From assembly GCF_023023025.1 (NCBI RefSeq), contig NZ_CP095481.1:7081001-7145000 (forward strand): DNA of 64,000 bases. Reading direction: 5' to 3'. The notes beneath the pieces are model-generated. The model made no database searches and had not been told where the DNA came from. It saw only the letters and a program-made list of their open reading frames with translations. The translations under genes were made by a program, and so were the position numbers. This stretch comes from Amycolatopsis sp. WQ 127309. Lineage in GTDB: Bacteria > Actinomycetota > Actinomycetes > Mycobacteriales > Pseudonocardiaceae. The first letter of the stretch is position 1; every line of letters begins with the position of its first letter. This document shows, piece after piece, positions 8,966 to 17,051 of this stretch.

Positions 8966-9014
8966 TGACCGGTTGGTCATCTTCGTGGTACGGTCAAAAG
9001 TGACCGCATGGTCA
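8966..9014. promoter_or_regulatory. Twin TetR operators TGACC-N4-GGTCA
   Basis: Two 14-bp inverted repeats, 8966-8979 and 9001-9014, share the outer half-sites TGACC and GGTCA and differ only in the four central bases. Their centres are 35 bp apart. They sit in the divergent promoter of the TetR and F420-type oxidoreductase genes. Confidence 0.75.
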
Positions 9015-9063
9015 TTTTATCTTGCCGGGTACTCCCGGCCTCGTGAATCGGAGACTGGCAACC

Positions 9064-9798
9064 GTGAGGACAACCCTGGGCTTCATCGGCAGCGGTTTGA
9101 TCGGCAGCACGTTGGCCCGCCTGGCGACCGCCGCCGGCGTCGACGTCGTGATGAGCAACTCCCGTGGCCCCGAAACGCTTGGTGGGCTCGTCGCCGAGCT
9201 CGGTGACCGCGCCCGCGCGGCGACCACGCGAGACGCCGCCCGCGACGCCGACCTGGTCGTGGTGACCGTGCCGCTCACCGCGTACCCGGATCTCCCGGTC
9301 GCGGCGCTGGCCGGCAAGACCGTGATCGACACGACGAACTACTACCCGCAACGGGACGGCCGCATCGCCGAGCTGGACGCGGACGCGCTCACCTCGAGCG
9401 AGTTGCTCCAGCGGCGACTGTCCAGCTCCGACGTGGTGAAGGCGGTGAACAACGTGTTCTTTCACCAGCTCGGCATGCTCGCCCGGCCCTCGGCCGCTCC
9501 CGACCGCAGCGCCCTGCCGATCGCCGGCGATGACGACGCCGCGAAGCACGACGTCGTCCGGCTGCTCGACACACTGGGCTACGACGCCGTCGACACCGGA
9601 ACGTTGGCCACCAGTTGGCGCAGCGAACCGACCACCCCTGTCTACGTCATGCCCTACGCCGGAACGCTGCCGGAAGGTCTCGGGGCTGCGGAGCTGCAGC
9701 AGTGGATGGCGACGACCGGCGGCGTGCCCGTGTCGGCGGCCCAGGTCAAGGACCTCGTCGCGGCGGCCGTCCGCGGGCCTGCCGGCGGTTCGTTCTAG
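9064..9798 (+). CDS. NAD(P)-binding oxidoreductase, F420-dependent NADP-reductase-like
   Basis: About 244 residues. The N-terminal Rossmann motif GFIGSGLIGSTLARLATAAG is followed by MSNSRGPETL, as in the coenzyme-F420/NADP oxidoreductase (YrpC/NADPH-reductase) family, then TVPLTAY and VIDTTNYYPQRDG. The C-terminal part (VVKAVNNVFFHQL; LPIAGDDDAAKHDVVRLLDTLGYDAVDTG) also fits the family, whose members act on F420 or simply bind NADP. The GTG at 9064 puts the Rossmann strand at the N-terminus; another in-frame start at 9022 exists. Divergent from TetR with twin operators between them, so probably induced by the TetR ligand. Confidence 0.85.
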   Translation: MRTTLGFIGSGLIGSTLARLATAAGVDVVMSNSRGPETLGGLVAELGDRARAATTRDAARDADLVVVTVPLTAYPDLPVAALAGKTVIDTTNYYPQRDGRIAELDADALTSSELLQRRLSSSDVVKAVNNVFFHQLGMLARPSAAPDRSALPIAGDDDAAKHDVVRLLDTLGYDAVDTGTLATSWRSEPTTPVYVMPYAGTLPEGLGAAELQQWMATTGGVPVSAAQVKDLVAAAVRGPAGGSF

Positions 9799-9816
9799 GC
9801 GTTCCGCTGGGCCCCG

Positions 9817-9854
9817 CCGGATCCGGGCGCGATCAACGCGCGTCCGGGATCCGG
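9817..9854. terminator. Bidirectional hairpin between convergent genes
   Basis: A GC-rich stem of about 15 pairs with two small bulges and an ATCAA loop (9832-9836). It lies at the junction of the oxidoreductase and the convergent SDR gene and overlaps the SDR stop. No T-tract; in actinomycetes such hairpins often still terminate. Confidence 0.5.
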
Positions 9855-10609
9855 GTGCCGGTCAGGTCGGCGCAATAGGCCAGGAACCGGTCCTGCAGGG
9901 CGGGATCGTGCACGTCGTGCGGGACGGACCGCTCCTGCCGGTGGTAGAAGTGCCGCCCGGTCACGGTCGCCGTGTCGTCGCCGACCGCCAGCCACGCCTG
10001 GGTCACCGGGGCCAGCTCCAGGTCGTCGGGCGCGCCGGCACCGCCCATCTTGGTCGGTACCCAGCCGGGTTCGACCGAGTTCGACAGCACCTTCGGCCAC
10101 CGCCGGGCGACACCGAAGGCCAGGAGGATGTCGAACAGCTTGCTGTCGCTGTACGCCTGGGAACCGTTCCAGCGCCGGTTCGTCCACTGTGGATCGGACA
10201 GGTCTACGTCGCCGCCGTGGGCCATGCCCGAGCTCAGGTACACCAGTCGCTGGGGCGGAGTGATCAGCGCGGTCAGCAGGTAGGGCGCGAGCACGTTGAC
10301 CGTGAACAGGTGGGACAGCCCGTCGGCGGTCTCGACCCGGCGGGGTTCCCGGTACCCGATGCCGGCGTTGTGAATCACCGCATCGAACCGGTCCGCGGCG
10401 TTCGCCTGCCCGGCTACCGAGCGGATTCCGTCGAGAGACAACAGATCGCCGACGAATATTTCATCGGCGCCCGGCAGCGCCGCGCGGGCGTCACCGGCTC
10501 GCCTGGTGTTGCGGGCGTGCAGGGTGACCGAGTGCCCCTGGTCGACGAGTAGCCGGCCCGCCATCAGGCCCAGGCCGTCCGAGGATCCTGTGATCAATAC
10601 CCGTGCCAT
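9833..10609 (-). CDS. Short-chain dehydrogenase/reductase (SDR)
   Basis: A 258-residue classical SDR. The cofactor motif TGSSDGLGL is at the N-terminus, HNAG replaces the usual NNAG, a catalytic Ser lies in VYLSSGMAHGG, and YSDSK gives the Tyr and Lys of the active site. It reduces or oxidises a carbonyl/hydroxyl with NAD(P). GGAGG placed just upstream selects the ATG at 10609. Similar proteins are often annotated as retinol-dehydrogenase-like, but the substrate is unknown. Convergent with the F420-type oxidoreductase; 173 bp downstream of the alpha/beta hydrolase on the same strand. Confidence 0.9.
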   Translation of the reverse strand: MARVLITGSSDGLGLMAGRLLVDQGHSVTLHARNTRRAGDARAALPGADEIFVGDLLSLDGIRSVAGQANAADRFDAVIHNAGIGYREPRRVETADGLSHLFTVNVLAPYLLTALITPPQRLVYLSSGMAHGGDVDLSDPQWTNRRWNGSQAYSDSKLFDILLAFGVARRWPKVLSNSVEPGWVPTKMGGAGAPDDLELAPVTQAWLAVGDDTATVTGRHFYHRQERSVPHDVHDPALQDRFLAYCADLTGTRIPDAR

Positions 10610-10782
10610 GACACAACCTCCACACCGAGCGGAACGAACTCCCGCCTTCCGTACCACAGTGGACTCCGGACCTGGATCCTGTCCAAGACTCCTTTCGTCT
10701 CCTGTGGCACCCGCAGGGCATCAGCGCCCACGTACGGGCAAAGGAAGACAGCCACCGGGCCCAGAGGCTGTCTTCCCTTCGG

Positions 10783-11502
10783 TCACTCCTTCGCCGCGGT
10801 GATCAGCGCCTCGGCGAGGGCTTCGGGGTGGGTCAGCATGGCTTCGTGCGGTCCCTCGCAGTCCACGACCCGCGGGTCACCGAGCCGCTGCGCCATCTCC
10901 CGATAGAGCTCCGGCGGCACGCCCTTGTCATCGCGCAGGAACACGTACGAGGACGACAGGCCCGCGCTCCAGAACCGCGGCAGCGAGATCGGCTCCTCGA
11001 GCCAGCCGAGCGGCACCGGCACCAGCCGGTCGGTGACGGCGGCGACCTGCTCCTCGGTCGCGCCGTTCATGAAGTGCGCCCGCCACAGCCCGGGATCCAT
11101 CGCCACGGTGCCGTCCTTTGTCTCCGCGGCGGCCGCCCGCCCGGCCTCGGGAAGTGGGTCGGGCAGCACGTCGTGGATCGCCTCGCCGTCACGCAACACC
11201 CACGCGTCGACGAAAACCACCCGCCGGGTGAGGTCGGGCAGCCGGTCGGCGGCGTACTGGATCGCCGGTCCTCCGCCGCTGTGGCCGACCAGCACCACGT
11301 CACGCAGGCCCGCGCGCCTGATCTCCTCGACAAGCCCCTCGCCGATGGCTGTCAGGTTCACCTCGGCGCGGTCCACGTCACCGCTCTCCGAACCGCGCAG
11401 GGTCGGCGCGAGCACCGTGTGCCCGCCGTCGCGCAGAGATCGTGCGACGGCGTCCCAGCACCAGCCACCCTGCCAACCGCCGTGCACCAAGCAAAACTGC
11501 AT
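10783..11502 (-). CDS. Alpha/beta hydrolase, plant-esterase/salicylate-esterase-like
   Basis: A 239-residue compact alpha/beta hydrolase. It starts with the oxyanion segment FCLVHGGWQGGWCW. The nucleophile elbow is VGHSGGGPA, the acid lies in the LRDD region and the catalytic His is in EGPHEAML near the C-terminus. The short lid and HGGWxGxWCW pattern match the methylesterase/hydroxynitrile-lyase-like group. An AGGAG with correct spacing supports ATG 11502. It is followed on the same strand by the SDR gene and preceded by the acyl-CoA dehydrogenase 70 bp upstream, so it may belong to the same unit. Confidence 0.88.
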   Translation of the reverse strand: MQFCLVHGGWQGGWCWDAVARSLRDGGHTVLAPTLRGSESGDVDRAEVNLTAIGEGLVEEIRRAGLRDVVLVGHSGGGPAIQYAADRLPDLTRRVVFVDAWVLRDGEAIHDVLPDPLPEAGRAAAAETKDGTVAMDPGLWRAHFMNGATEEQVAAVTDRLVPVPLGWLEEPISLPRFWSAGLSSSYVFLRDDKGVPPELYREMAQRLGDPRVVDCEGPHEAMLTHPEALAEALITAAKE

Positions 11503-11572
11503 CAACACTCCTTGTACTGTGGACGATCACGAGTTTCGGGACGGTTCGACGCGCACCACCAGTGAGTGTCTG

Positions 11573-13201
11573 TCACCGCACCGCGGCGCGCTCCAGGATC
11601 GAATCGGTGTCCAGGCCGGTGGGCAGCGTGCCGTAGGCGTGGCCCCAGCGGCCGTCGAGCCGGGTGGCGGTGAAAGCTTCGGCGACGGCCGGGTCGCCGT
11701 GGCGCAGCAGCTGTGCCGCCTGCAGCAGGATCGCCGCGCGCTCGACGAGCCCGCGGGCGCGGTATTCGACGTCCGCGTCGTCGGCGAAGTCCTTGGCCAG
11801 CAACGCGACCTGGTCGTCGTAGCGGCTGTCGCAGCCGCCGGCGCGGCCGAGCTCGGTGAAGAACGCCTCGACGGTCTCGGGTTCGCGGCGCATGGCGCGC
11901 AGGGCGTCGAGCGCCGCGACGTTGCCTGAGCCTTCCCAGATCGACATCAGCGGTGCCTCGCGGTACAGGCGCGGCATCCCCGACTCCTCGATGTAGCCGT
12001 TTCCGCCCAGGCATTCCAGGGCCTCTGCGGAGTGCGTCGCCCAGCGCTTGCACAGCCAGTACTTGGTCACCGCGAGCCCGAACCGGCGGAAGGCCGCTTC
12101 GGCCGCGTCCCCGCGAGCCGCGCGGTCGACCGCGCCGGCCAGCCGCAGGACGACGGTGGTGGCGGCCTCGGAGTCCACTGCCAGGTCGGCGAGCACGTTG
12201 GTCATGGCGGCCTTGGTGACCAGTGGCGCGCCGAACGCGTGGCGGTGCGAGGCGTGGTGCAGCGCTTGGGCGGTGCCGATCCGCATGCCGGCGGCAGCCC
12301 ACAGCGAACAGTCGAGGCGGGTCAGGTTGACCATCTCGACGATCGTGCGGACGCCGCGGCCCTCTTCGCCGACGAGCCATCCGGTCGCGCTGTCGTATTC
12401 GATCTCCGCCGACGCGTTGGAGCGGTTGCCCAGCTTGTCCTTGAGCCGCTGCAGCCGGACGGCGTTGCGAGTGCCGTCCGCGAGCACGCGGGGAACCAGG
12501 AAGCAGGACAAGCCACCAGGGGCCTGCGCCAGGGTGAGGAAGAAGTCCGACATCGGGGCCGAGGTGAACCACTTGTGCCCGATCAGGCGGTGGCTTCCGT
12601 CGGGTGCCGGGGTGGCGGTGGTGGTGTTGGCCCGGACGTCGGAGCCGCCTTGTTTCTCCGTCATCGACATGCCGGCCATGAGCGCTCGTTTGCCCTCCGG
12701 CGGGCCGGTCCGGGGGTCGTAGCCGGTGGTCGTCAGCAAGGGTTCGTAGCGCGCGGACAGCTCCGGGTTCGCGCGTAGCGCCGGGATGACCGCGTACGCC
12801 ATGGAGACGGGGCACAGGTGCCCGAAATCGGTGGCGCTCCACGACATCATCTTGGCCGCGCGCGCGACGTGGACGCCCGGCTGGTCCGAGGTCCAGGCCG
12901 CGCCGCCGAGTCCCGCGCCGAGCGCCGTGCGCAGCAGGTCGTGGTAGGACCGGTCGTAGTCGACCTCGTCGACGCGGACCCCGTACCGGTCGTGGGTCCG
13001 CAGCACCGGGGTGTGCTCGTTGGCCGTCACACTCCAGGCCTGCGCCTGCTCGCCGCCGGCCAGCGCGCCCAGGTCGCGTACCTCCTGCTCGGCCCAGGCC
13101 GCGCCTTCGCGCCGTAAACCCTCGAGGAGCGCGGGGAACGTCGAGACGTCACGGCCGTGCAGCGGTGGCACCTGGTTGAACACTGTATGCGTGGCGGGCA
13201 C
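11573..13201 (-). CDS. aidB: AidB-like acyl-CoA dehydrogenase
   Basis: A 542-residue flavoprotein of the AidB branch, the length expected for this subfamily. The N-terminus THTVFNQVPPLHGRDV is the hallmark of AidB, followed by GMSMTEKQGGSDVRANTT (FAD/substrate loop) and LGGNGYIEES in the acyl-CoA dehydrogenase core. The C-terminal domain found only in AidB proteins follows. E. coli AidB belongs to the adaptive response to alkylation; isovaleryl-CoA dehydrogenase activity has also been reported. GGAGG six bases upstream selects GTG 13201. The TetR gene immediately upstream on the same strand is separated by 29 bp and probably co-transcribed. Confidence 0.9.
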   Translation of the reverse strand: MPATHTVFNQVPPLHGRDVSTFPALLEGLRREGAAWAEQEVRDLGALAGGEQAQAWSVTANEHTPVLRTHDRYGVRVDEVDYDRSYHDLLRTALGAGLGGAAWTSDQPGVHVARAAKMMSWSATDFGHLCPVSMAYAVIPALRANPELSARYEPLLTTTGYDPRTGPPEGKRALMAGMSMTEKQGGSDVRANTTTATPAPDGSHRLIGHKWFTSAPMSDFFLTLAQAPGGLSCFLVPRVLADGTRNAVRLQRLKDKLGNRSNASAEIEYDSATGWLVGEEGRGVRTIVEMVNLTRLDCSLWAAAGMRIGTAQALHHASHRHAFGAPLVTKAAMTNVLADLAVDSEAATTVVLRLAGAVDRAARGDAAEAAFRRFGLAVTKYWLCKRWATHSAEALECLGGNGYIEESGMPRLYREAPLMSIWEGSGNVAALDALRAMRREPETVEAFFTELGRAGGCDSRYDDQVALLAKDFADDADVEYRARGLVERAAILLQAAQLLRHGDPAVAEAFTATRLDGRWGHAYGTLPTGLDTDSILERAAVR

Positions 13202-13230
13202 GTGGCACCTCCGAGGTCGGTGGAACGGGT

Positions 13231-13854
13231 TCATGGCGCGGTGTTGGCGAGGGCGCCGCGCAGCACGACGGTCCACGTCCGCACGGCCCGCTGCTGCCCG
13301 TCCTGCCCGAGAGAGCGGCTGACGGTCAGGCCGCGCATCAGCTGGACGGTGAGCTCGACCATCGCCCGGTACCGGGGATGACGACGCAGGTCGGGGCCGA
13401 ACAGCTCGTCGATGACCTCGTAGAGCCGGACCAAGGCGGTCCGCTCGGCCGCAAGCAACGCCGCGCGCAACGGCTCGTCGGCGCGGGCCGCGGCCCACAG
13501 TTCGAGTTCGGCCGCGAACGAAGGCTGCCGGCTGGCGCGGTACAACACGCCGACCCCGCGCGCCACGAGATCGGGGCCCGGCGGTGTGCGCGCGGATTCG
13601 TCCAGCACCGCCTGGAGGTTGAGCTCGACCAGCTTGGCCACCGCCGCGGCCGAAAGCGCCTCGCTGGTGGGGAAGTGGTGCAGCAGCGCGCCGCGGCTGA
13701 TCCCCGCTTCGCGCTGCACGCCGAAAGCGGTGGTCGCGGCGTAGCCGTTGTCCACAAGGGACCGCACGGCAACGTCGACGATACGCGCCCAGGTCTCGCG
13801 GCGCTGGTCGTCCCTCTTCGTCACAGCGGTGGCTCCCGACGATCTTGCAGTCAT
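13231..13854 (-). CDS. TetR-family transcriptional regulator
   Basis: About 207 residues. The HTH is seen in AVRSLVDNGYAATTAFGVQREAG and ISRGALLHHFPTSEAL; the rest is a helical ligand domain ending with a run of leucines and arginines. The start at 13854 is tentative since no Shine-Dalgarno sequence is visible; the ATG itself lies inside the first inverted repeat AGTCA-N4-TGACT, so repression could block initiation directly. It heads a probable tetR-aidB operon and its operators face the hydrolase gene at 13915. The ligand may be an acyl-CoA, by analogy with other TetR neighbours of acyl-CoA dehydrogenases (inference). Confidence 0.88.
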   Translation of the reverse strand: MTARSSGATAVTKRDDQRRETWARIVDVAVRSLVDNGYAATTAFGVQREAGISRGALLHHFPTSEALSAAAVAKLVELNLQAVLDESARTPPGPDLVARGVGVLYRASRQPSFAAELELWAAARADEPLRAALLAAERTALVRLYEVIDELFGPDLRRHPRYRAMVELTVQLMRGLTVSRSLGQDGQQRAVRTWTVVLRGALANTAP

Positions 13855-13905
13855 GAGTGACTGTGAGATCCACACTCTCACGGTCAGATGTGACTGTCAA
13901 ATGAC
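13849..13905. promoter_or_regulatory. Cluster of GTCA/TGAC inverted repeats at the TetR promoter
   Basis: Repeat 1 AGTCA-TGAG-TGACT (13849-13862) and repeat 2 GTCA-GATG-TGAC (13883-13894) have the same N4 spacing and centres 33 bp apart. A third pair GTCA-AA-TGAC (13896-13905) follows. Probable operator array for the adjacent TetR. Confidence 0.6.
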
Positions 13906-13914
13906 CGCGGCGCG

Positions 13915-14820
13915 TCAGCTGAGGTGCTGGACGAACCAGTCCCGGGCGGCCGCCGAAGCGACGTCGAACCCGGAGCCGGTGTAAGCGGCGAAGTGGCCGC
14001 CTGGCACGAACACGATCTTCTTCGGCTCCGCGGCCGTCCCGTAGGCTGCCGCGGCCAGGTTCCCGCCGGTCAGGCCGTCGTGGCTGCCGACGATCATGAG
14101 CGTCGGGGTGGGGGTGATCAGTGGCAGGTAGAGCGCGGGCTCGTAGCCGCGCAGCAGTTCCAGGCTTCGCAGTGTCACCTCGTTGTGCCACTCAGGCGCC
14201 AGCTCCTCGTGCGCCCGGCTGAACCAGTCGTGGGCGTCCGGGGTGGGGATCCCGGTGACTCGCCCGGGGTCGGTACCGATCACGGGGATCATCGCCGCCG
14301 GCTTGCCGGCGGCACGAGCCCGGCGGTCGGCGGCGAACCGCTGCGGGTCGATCACCTGGTTGTCCTCCCGGGCGACGTTGGTGTAGGTCGCGCGGCCGCT
14401 GACGAACGGCGCCTGCCCGGCCACGACCTTGACCCGCTGGTCGATCGCGGCGACGACGAACGCGTGCCCGGCGGAGAAGCTGCTGCCCCACACCGCGATC
14501 CGGTCGGGGTCGACCTCGGGCCGGTTCTGGGCGCAGGTGATCCCGTGCTGGTAGTCGCGGATCTGCTCCCACGGGTCGATCTCGTAGCGGGGTTTGCCCG
14601 GCGCGGTGTCCGAGTCGCCGAACCCGCGGTTGTCCCACAGCAGCACGCAGAACCCGGCCGCGGCGAACACTTCGGCGAACCGGTCGAGGTAGAGCCGGCG
14701 GGTGGCCGACCAGCCGTGCGCCATCACCACGCACGGAGCGGGGCCGGCGGCTCGCTCGGCTTCGTAGAACCAGCCCCGCAGTGTGACACCCTCGGCGTCG
14801 AACTCGACATCGTGACGCAT
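13915..14820 (-). CDS. Alpha/beta hydrolase, dienelactone-hydrolase/S15-like
   Basis: A 301-residue cytoplasmic hydrolase. CVVMAHGWSATRR is the oxyanion strand, LLWDNRGFGDSD a typical dienelactone-hydrolase-like strand, and the nucleophile elbow is VWGSSFSAGHA. The acid is in VGSHDGLTGG and the His in VPGGHFAAYTG. AAGGAA with good spacing supports ATG 14820. It lies back to back with the epimerase-like gene, with a long inverted repeat between them, and its 3' end faces the TetR promoter of the next gene. Substrate unknown; esters or amides are likely. Confidence 0.88.
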   Translation of the reverse strand: MRHDVEFDAEGVTLRGWFYEAERAAGPAPCVVMAHGWSATRRLYLDRFAEVFAAAGFCVLLWDNRGFGDSDTAPGKPRYEIDPWEQIRDYQHGITCAQNRPEVDPDRIAVWGSSFSAGHAFVVAAIDQRVKVVAGQAPFVSGRATYTNVAREDNQVIDPQRFAADRRARAAGKPAAMIPVIGTDPGRVTGIPTPDAHDWFSRAHEELAPEWHNEVTLRSLELLRGYEPALYLPLITPTPTLMIVGSHDGLTGGNLAAAAYGTAAEPKKIVFVPGGHFAAYTGSGFDVASAAARDWFVQHLS

Positions 14821-14904
14821 GAGACGTTCCTTTCCGGCAATGCGATGTGGACGGTCCTCAGCGTCACCCCGCCGGGCGAACGACGTCCAATACCTCGCCG
14901 GTCG

Positions 14905-14958
14905 TCTGTGATACCCCCGCGTGACGGTCGACGTCTGATGTCCTGGGGGTATCACAGA
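14905..14958. repeat. 14-bp perfect inverted repeat in a divergent promoter
   Basis: Arms TCTGTGATACCCCC (14905-14918) and GGGGGTATCACAGA (14945-14958) are perfect complements separated by 26 bp, located between the divergent hydrolase and epimerase-like genes. Probably two half-operators for a dimeric or tetrameric regulator, with the downstream LysR the nearest candidate. Confidence 0.65.
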
Positions 14959-15034
14959 GCGCGAAATAGGTCTTGGACGCGCCCGCCGCCGGCGCCACAT
15001 CCTGGAGGGGCACCAAACGAACGAAGGAGCAACG

Positions 15035-15892
15035 ATGAAGGTCTTCCTGACAGGCGGCTCCGGCTACATCGGCCGGGCCACGATCGCGGAACTGCTCCGG
15101 CAGGGCCACGCCGTGGAGGCGCTGGCCCGCAGCGAGCGAGCCGAAGAAGCCGTGGTGGCAGCGGGCGCCACGGCGGTCCGCGGCGACCTGACGGACCTGA
15201 ACGTCCTCAACCACGCCGCCGCCCGCGCGGAGGCCGTGATCCACCTCGCCCAGGCGAGCACCGCCGAGGAGGACCTCGCCGCGGCCACCGCGATGCAGGA
15301 CGGCGTCGGCGCCGGCACCTACGTGCACACCGGCGGCAGCTGGGTCTACGGCGACACCGACGGCATCCAGGACGAGACCTCGGCCTGGAACCCGCCCGTC
15401 CTGGTGGCGTGGCGCAAGTCCGTCGAGGACGCGGTGCTCGCGCGGGCAGCGCAGGGTGGCCGTCCGGTGATCGTGCAGCCCGGGCTGCTCTACGGCGGTG
15501 ACAACCGCCTGATCGACGTCTTCTTCGTGCAACCGGGAGTGAAGAACGGTGTCATCTCCTACCTCGGTGACGGCAGCGCCCACTGGGCCCTGGTGCACAT
15601 CGACGACCTCGCCCCGCTCTACGTCGCCGCACTGAAGGCCGAAGCCGGATCGGTCTACCTGGGCGTGGGCGGAGTCAACCCGACGGCGAAGGAGATCGCC
15701 GAGGCGCTGGCGAACGGCGCGGGGCTCGAGGGCAAGACCACCTCGATCACCCTGGAGCAGGCCCGGGCCGAGATGGGCCCGGTCGCGGACGCGTTCGCCC
15801 TGGACCAGCAGTTCACCCCGGCCAAAGCCCGCCGCGAGCTGGGCTGGGAACCACGCCACACCCACCCGCTCGCGGTTTTCGCGTCGAACTGA
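15035..15892 (+). CDS. NAD-dependent epimerase/dehydratase-family protein (atypical extended SDR)
   Basis: A 285-residue protein with the Rossmann motif TGGSGYIGRATIAELLRQGH, the second-strand VRGDLTD, and GGSWVYGDTDG, which contains the probable catalytic Ser and Tyr. The C-terminal part (VYLGVGGVNPTAKEIAEALA) is a reduced substrate domain, so it resembles NmrA/atypical SDRs more than sugar epimerases. AAGGAG precedes the ATG. The LysR gene follows 35 bp downstream on the same strand. The role is likely reduction of a small carbonyl compound, not established. Confidence 0.85.
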   Translation: MKVFLTGGSGYIGRATIAELLRQGHAVEALARSERAEEAVVAAGATAVRGDLTDLNVLNHAAARAEAVIHLAQASTAEEDLAAATAMQDGVGAGTYVHTGGSWVYGDTDGIQDETSAWNPPVLVAWRKSVEDAVLARAAQGGRPVIVQPGLLYGGDNRLIDVFFVQPGVKNGVISYLGDGSAHWALVHIDDLAPLYVAALKAEAGSVYLGVGGVNPTAKEIAEALANGAGLEGKTTSITLEQARAEMGPVADAFALDQQFTPAKARRELGWEPRHTHPLAVFASN

Positions 15893-15927
15893 GCGGCGTG
15901 CTGCCGCCAGTGCGGAGGAGGGGAATC

Positions 15928-16821
15928 GTGGACGTCGATCTGCGGAGGTTGCGGTACTTCGTCGCGGTGGCCGAGGAGCTGCACTTCGGCCGTGCGGCCG
16001 ACCGGCTCCACATCGCGCAGCCGGTGCTGTCCCGGCAGATCCGTGTCCTGGAGGGGGAACTGCGGGCGGAGCTGTTCTCCCGGGACCGGCGCGGCACCGC
16101 ACTCACCCCGGCCGGCGAACAGCTGCTCGCCGACGCCGGTGACCTGCTGGTCTCCGCGGAGTCGCTGGTGCGCCGGGTGCGCGCCACGGCCGAGGGGGCC
16201 CACCGTCTCACCATCGGGTTCATGCCCGGGATCACGCTGACACCCGTCGTTCGGCTCCTGCGGGCCCGTCACCCCGGCCTGGACGTGCGGATGCTGCGGA
16301 CCGGGTGGCACGACCAGGTCGAGGTGCTGCGGGACGGGCGGGCCGACGTCGGCGCCGTCCGGCTGCCGATCGACCGGACCGGGCTGGCGGTCGTCCCTCT
16401 GTACGCCGAGCCGAGGGTGGCGGTCGTGGCCTCGGGTCACCGGCTGGCGGGCAAGGACTCGGTCCGCGTCGCCGACCTGGCCGAAGACCATCTGCTGCAG
16501 GATCCCGACGCCGTTCCGGAGTGGCGGGATGTGGCGCTCGAGCTGCGAGCGGGCACGCATCGGGCGGTCCCGGTGATCCACAGCGTCGAGGAGAAGCTGG
16601 AGCTCGTCGCCGGGGGCGAGGGGATCGCGGTCATTCCCGCGTCCACGGCGGACTTCTACACCCGGCCGGGCGTCGAGGTGCTTCCCGTCGAAGATCTCGG
16701 GCCCAACCAGGTGGCCGCCGCATGGCCGGCTGCGCGGGGCACCGTTCTGGTCCGGGAGTTCGCCGAGGCGGCAGCCGAGTTGCTGCCCGAGCTGCCCGCG
16801 GACCGGCCGGGTCGAGCGTAG
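15928..16821 (+). CDS. LysR-family transcriptional regulator
   Basis: A 297-residue LysR. The N-terminal HTH is unmistakable (LRRLRYFVAVAEELHFGRAADRLHI, then QPVLSRQIRVLEGELRAELFSR). Residues from about 90 form the periplasmic-binding-like co-inducer domain. GGAGGAGGGG upstream selects GTG 15928. LysR proteins usually regulate an adjacent gene; the closest candidates are the epimerase-like gene just upstream and the divergent hydrolase, whose shared promoter carries the 14905-14958 repeat. The co-inducer is unknown. Confidence 0.93.
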   Translation: MDVDLRRLRYFVAVAEELHFGRAADRLHIAQPVLSRQIRVLEGELRAELFSRDRRGTALTPAGEQLLADAGDLLVSAESLVRRVRATAEGAHRLTIGFMPGITLTPVVRLLRARHPGLDVRMLRTGWHDQVEVLRDGRADVGAVRLPIDRTGLAVVPLYAEPRVAVVASGHRLAGKDSVRVADLAEDHLLQDPDAVPEWRDVALELRAGTHRAVPVIHSVEEKLELVAGGEGIAVIPASTADFYTRPGVEVLPVEDLGPNQVAAAWPAARGTVLVREFAEAAAELLPELPADRPGRA

Positions 16822-17051
16822 GGCTCGATGCGGCCGGTCCGGGGTGTCAGCGGCTCGGTGTGATCACGGGACACGCAGGAAAGACGGGCGCGGCGGTCGT
16901 CCATGCTCAGCCGCGGGTCGAGCTTGCGGTACGAGGCGCGTAGCCAGCTCCGCGAGACATGACGTTCAGCCTGGCGACAGCGATCGGGCCATCGGTGCGC
17001 TCGCAGCCCAAGCAACATGATTTCCTGACAATCGGTTGCTAGGTTCCCGCC

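Noticed and set aside
14905..14958. CsoR-type copper operator (ATACCCCC and GGGGGTAT)
   Set aside because: The 26-bp spacing is far wider than in CsoR sites and no copper gene is near.
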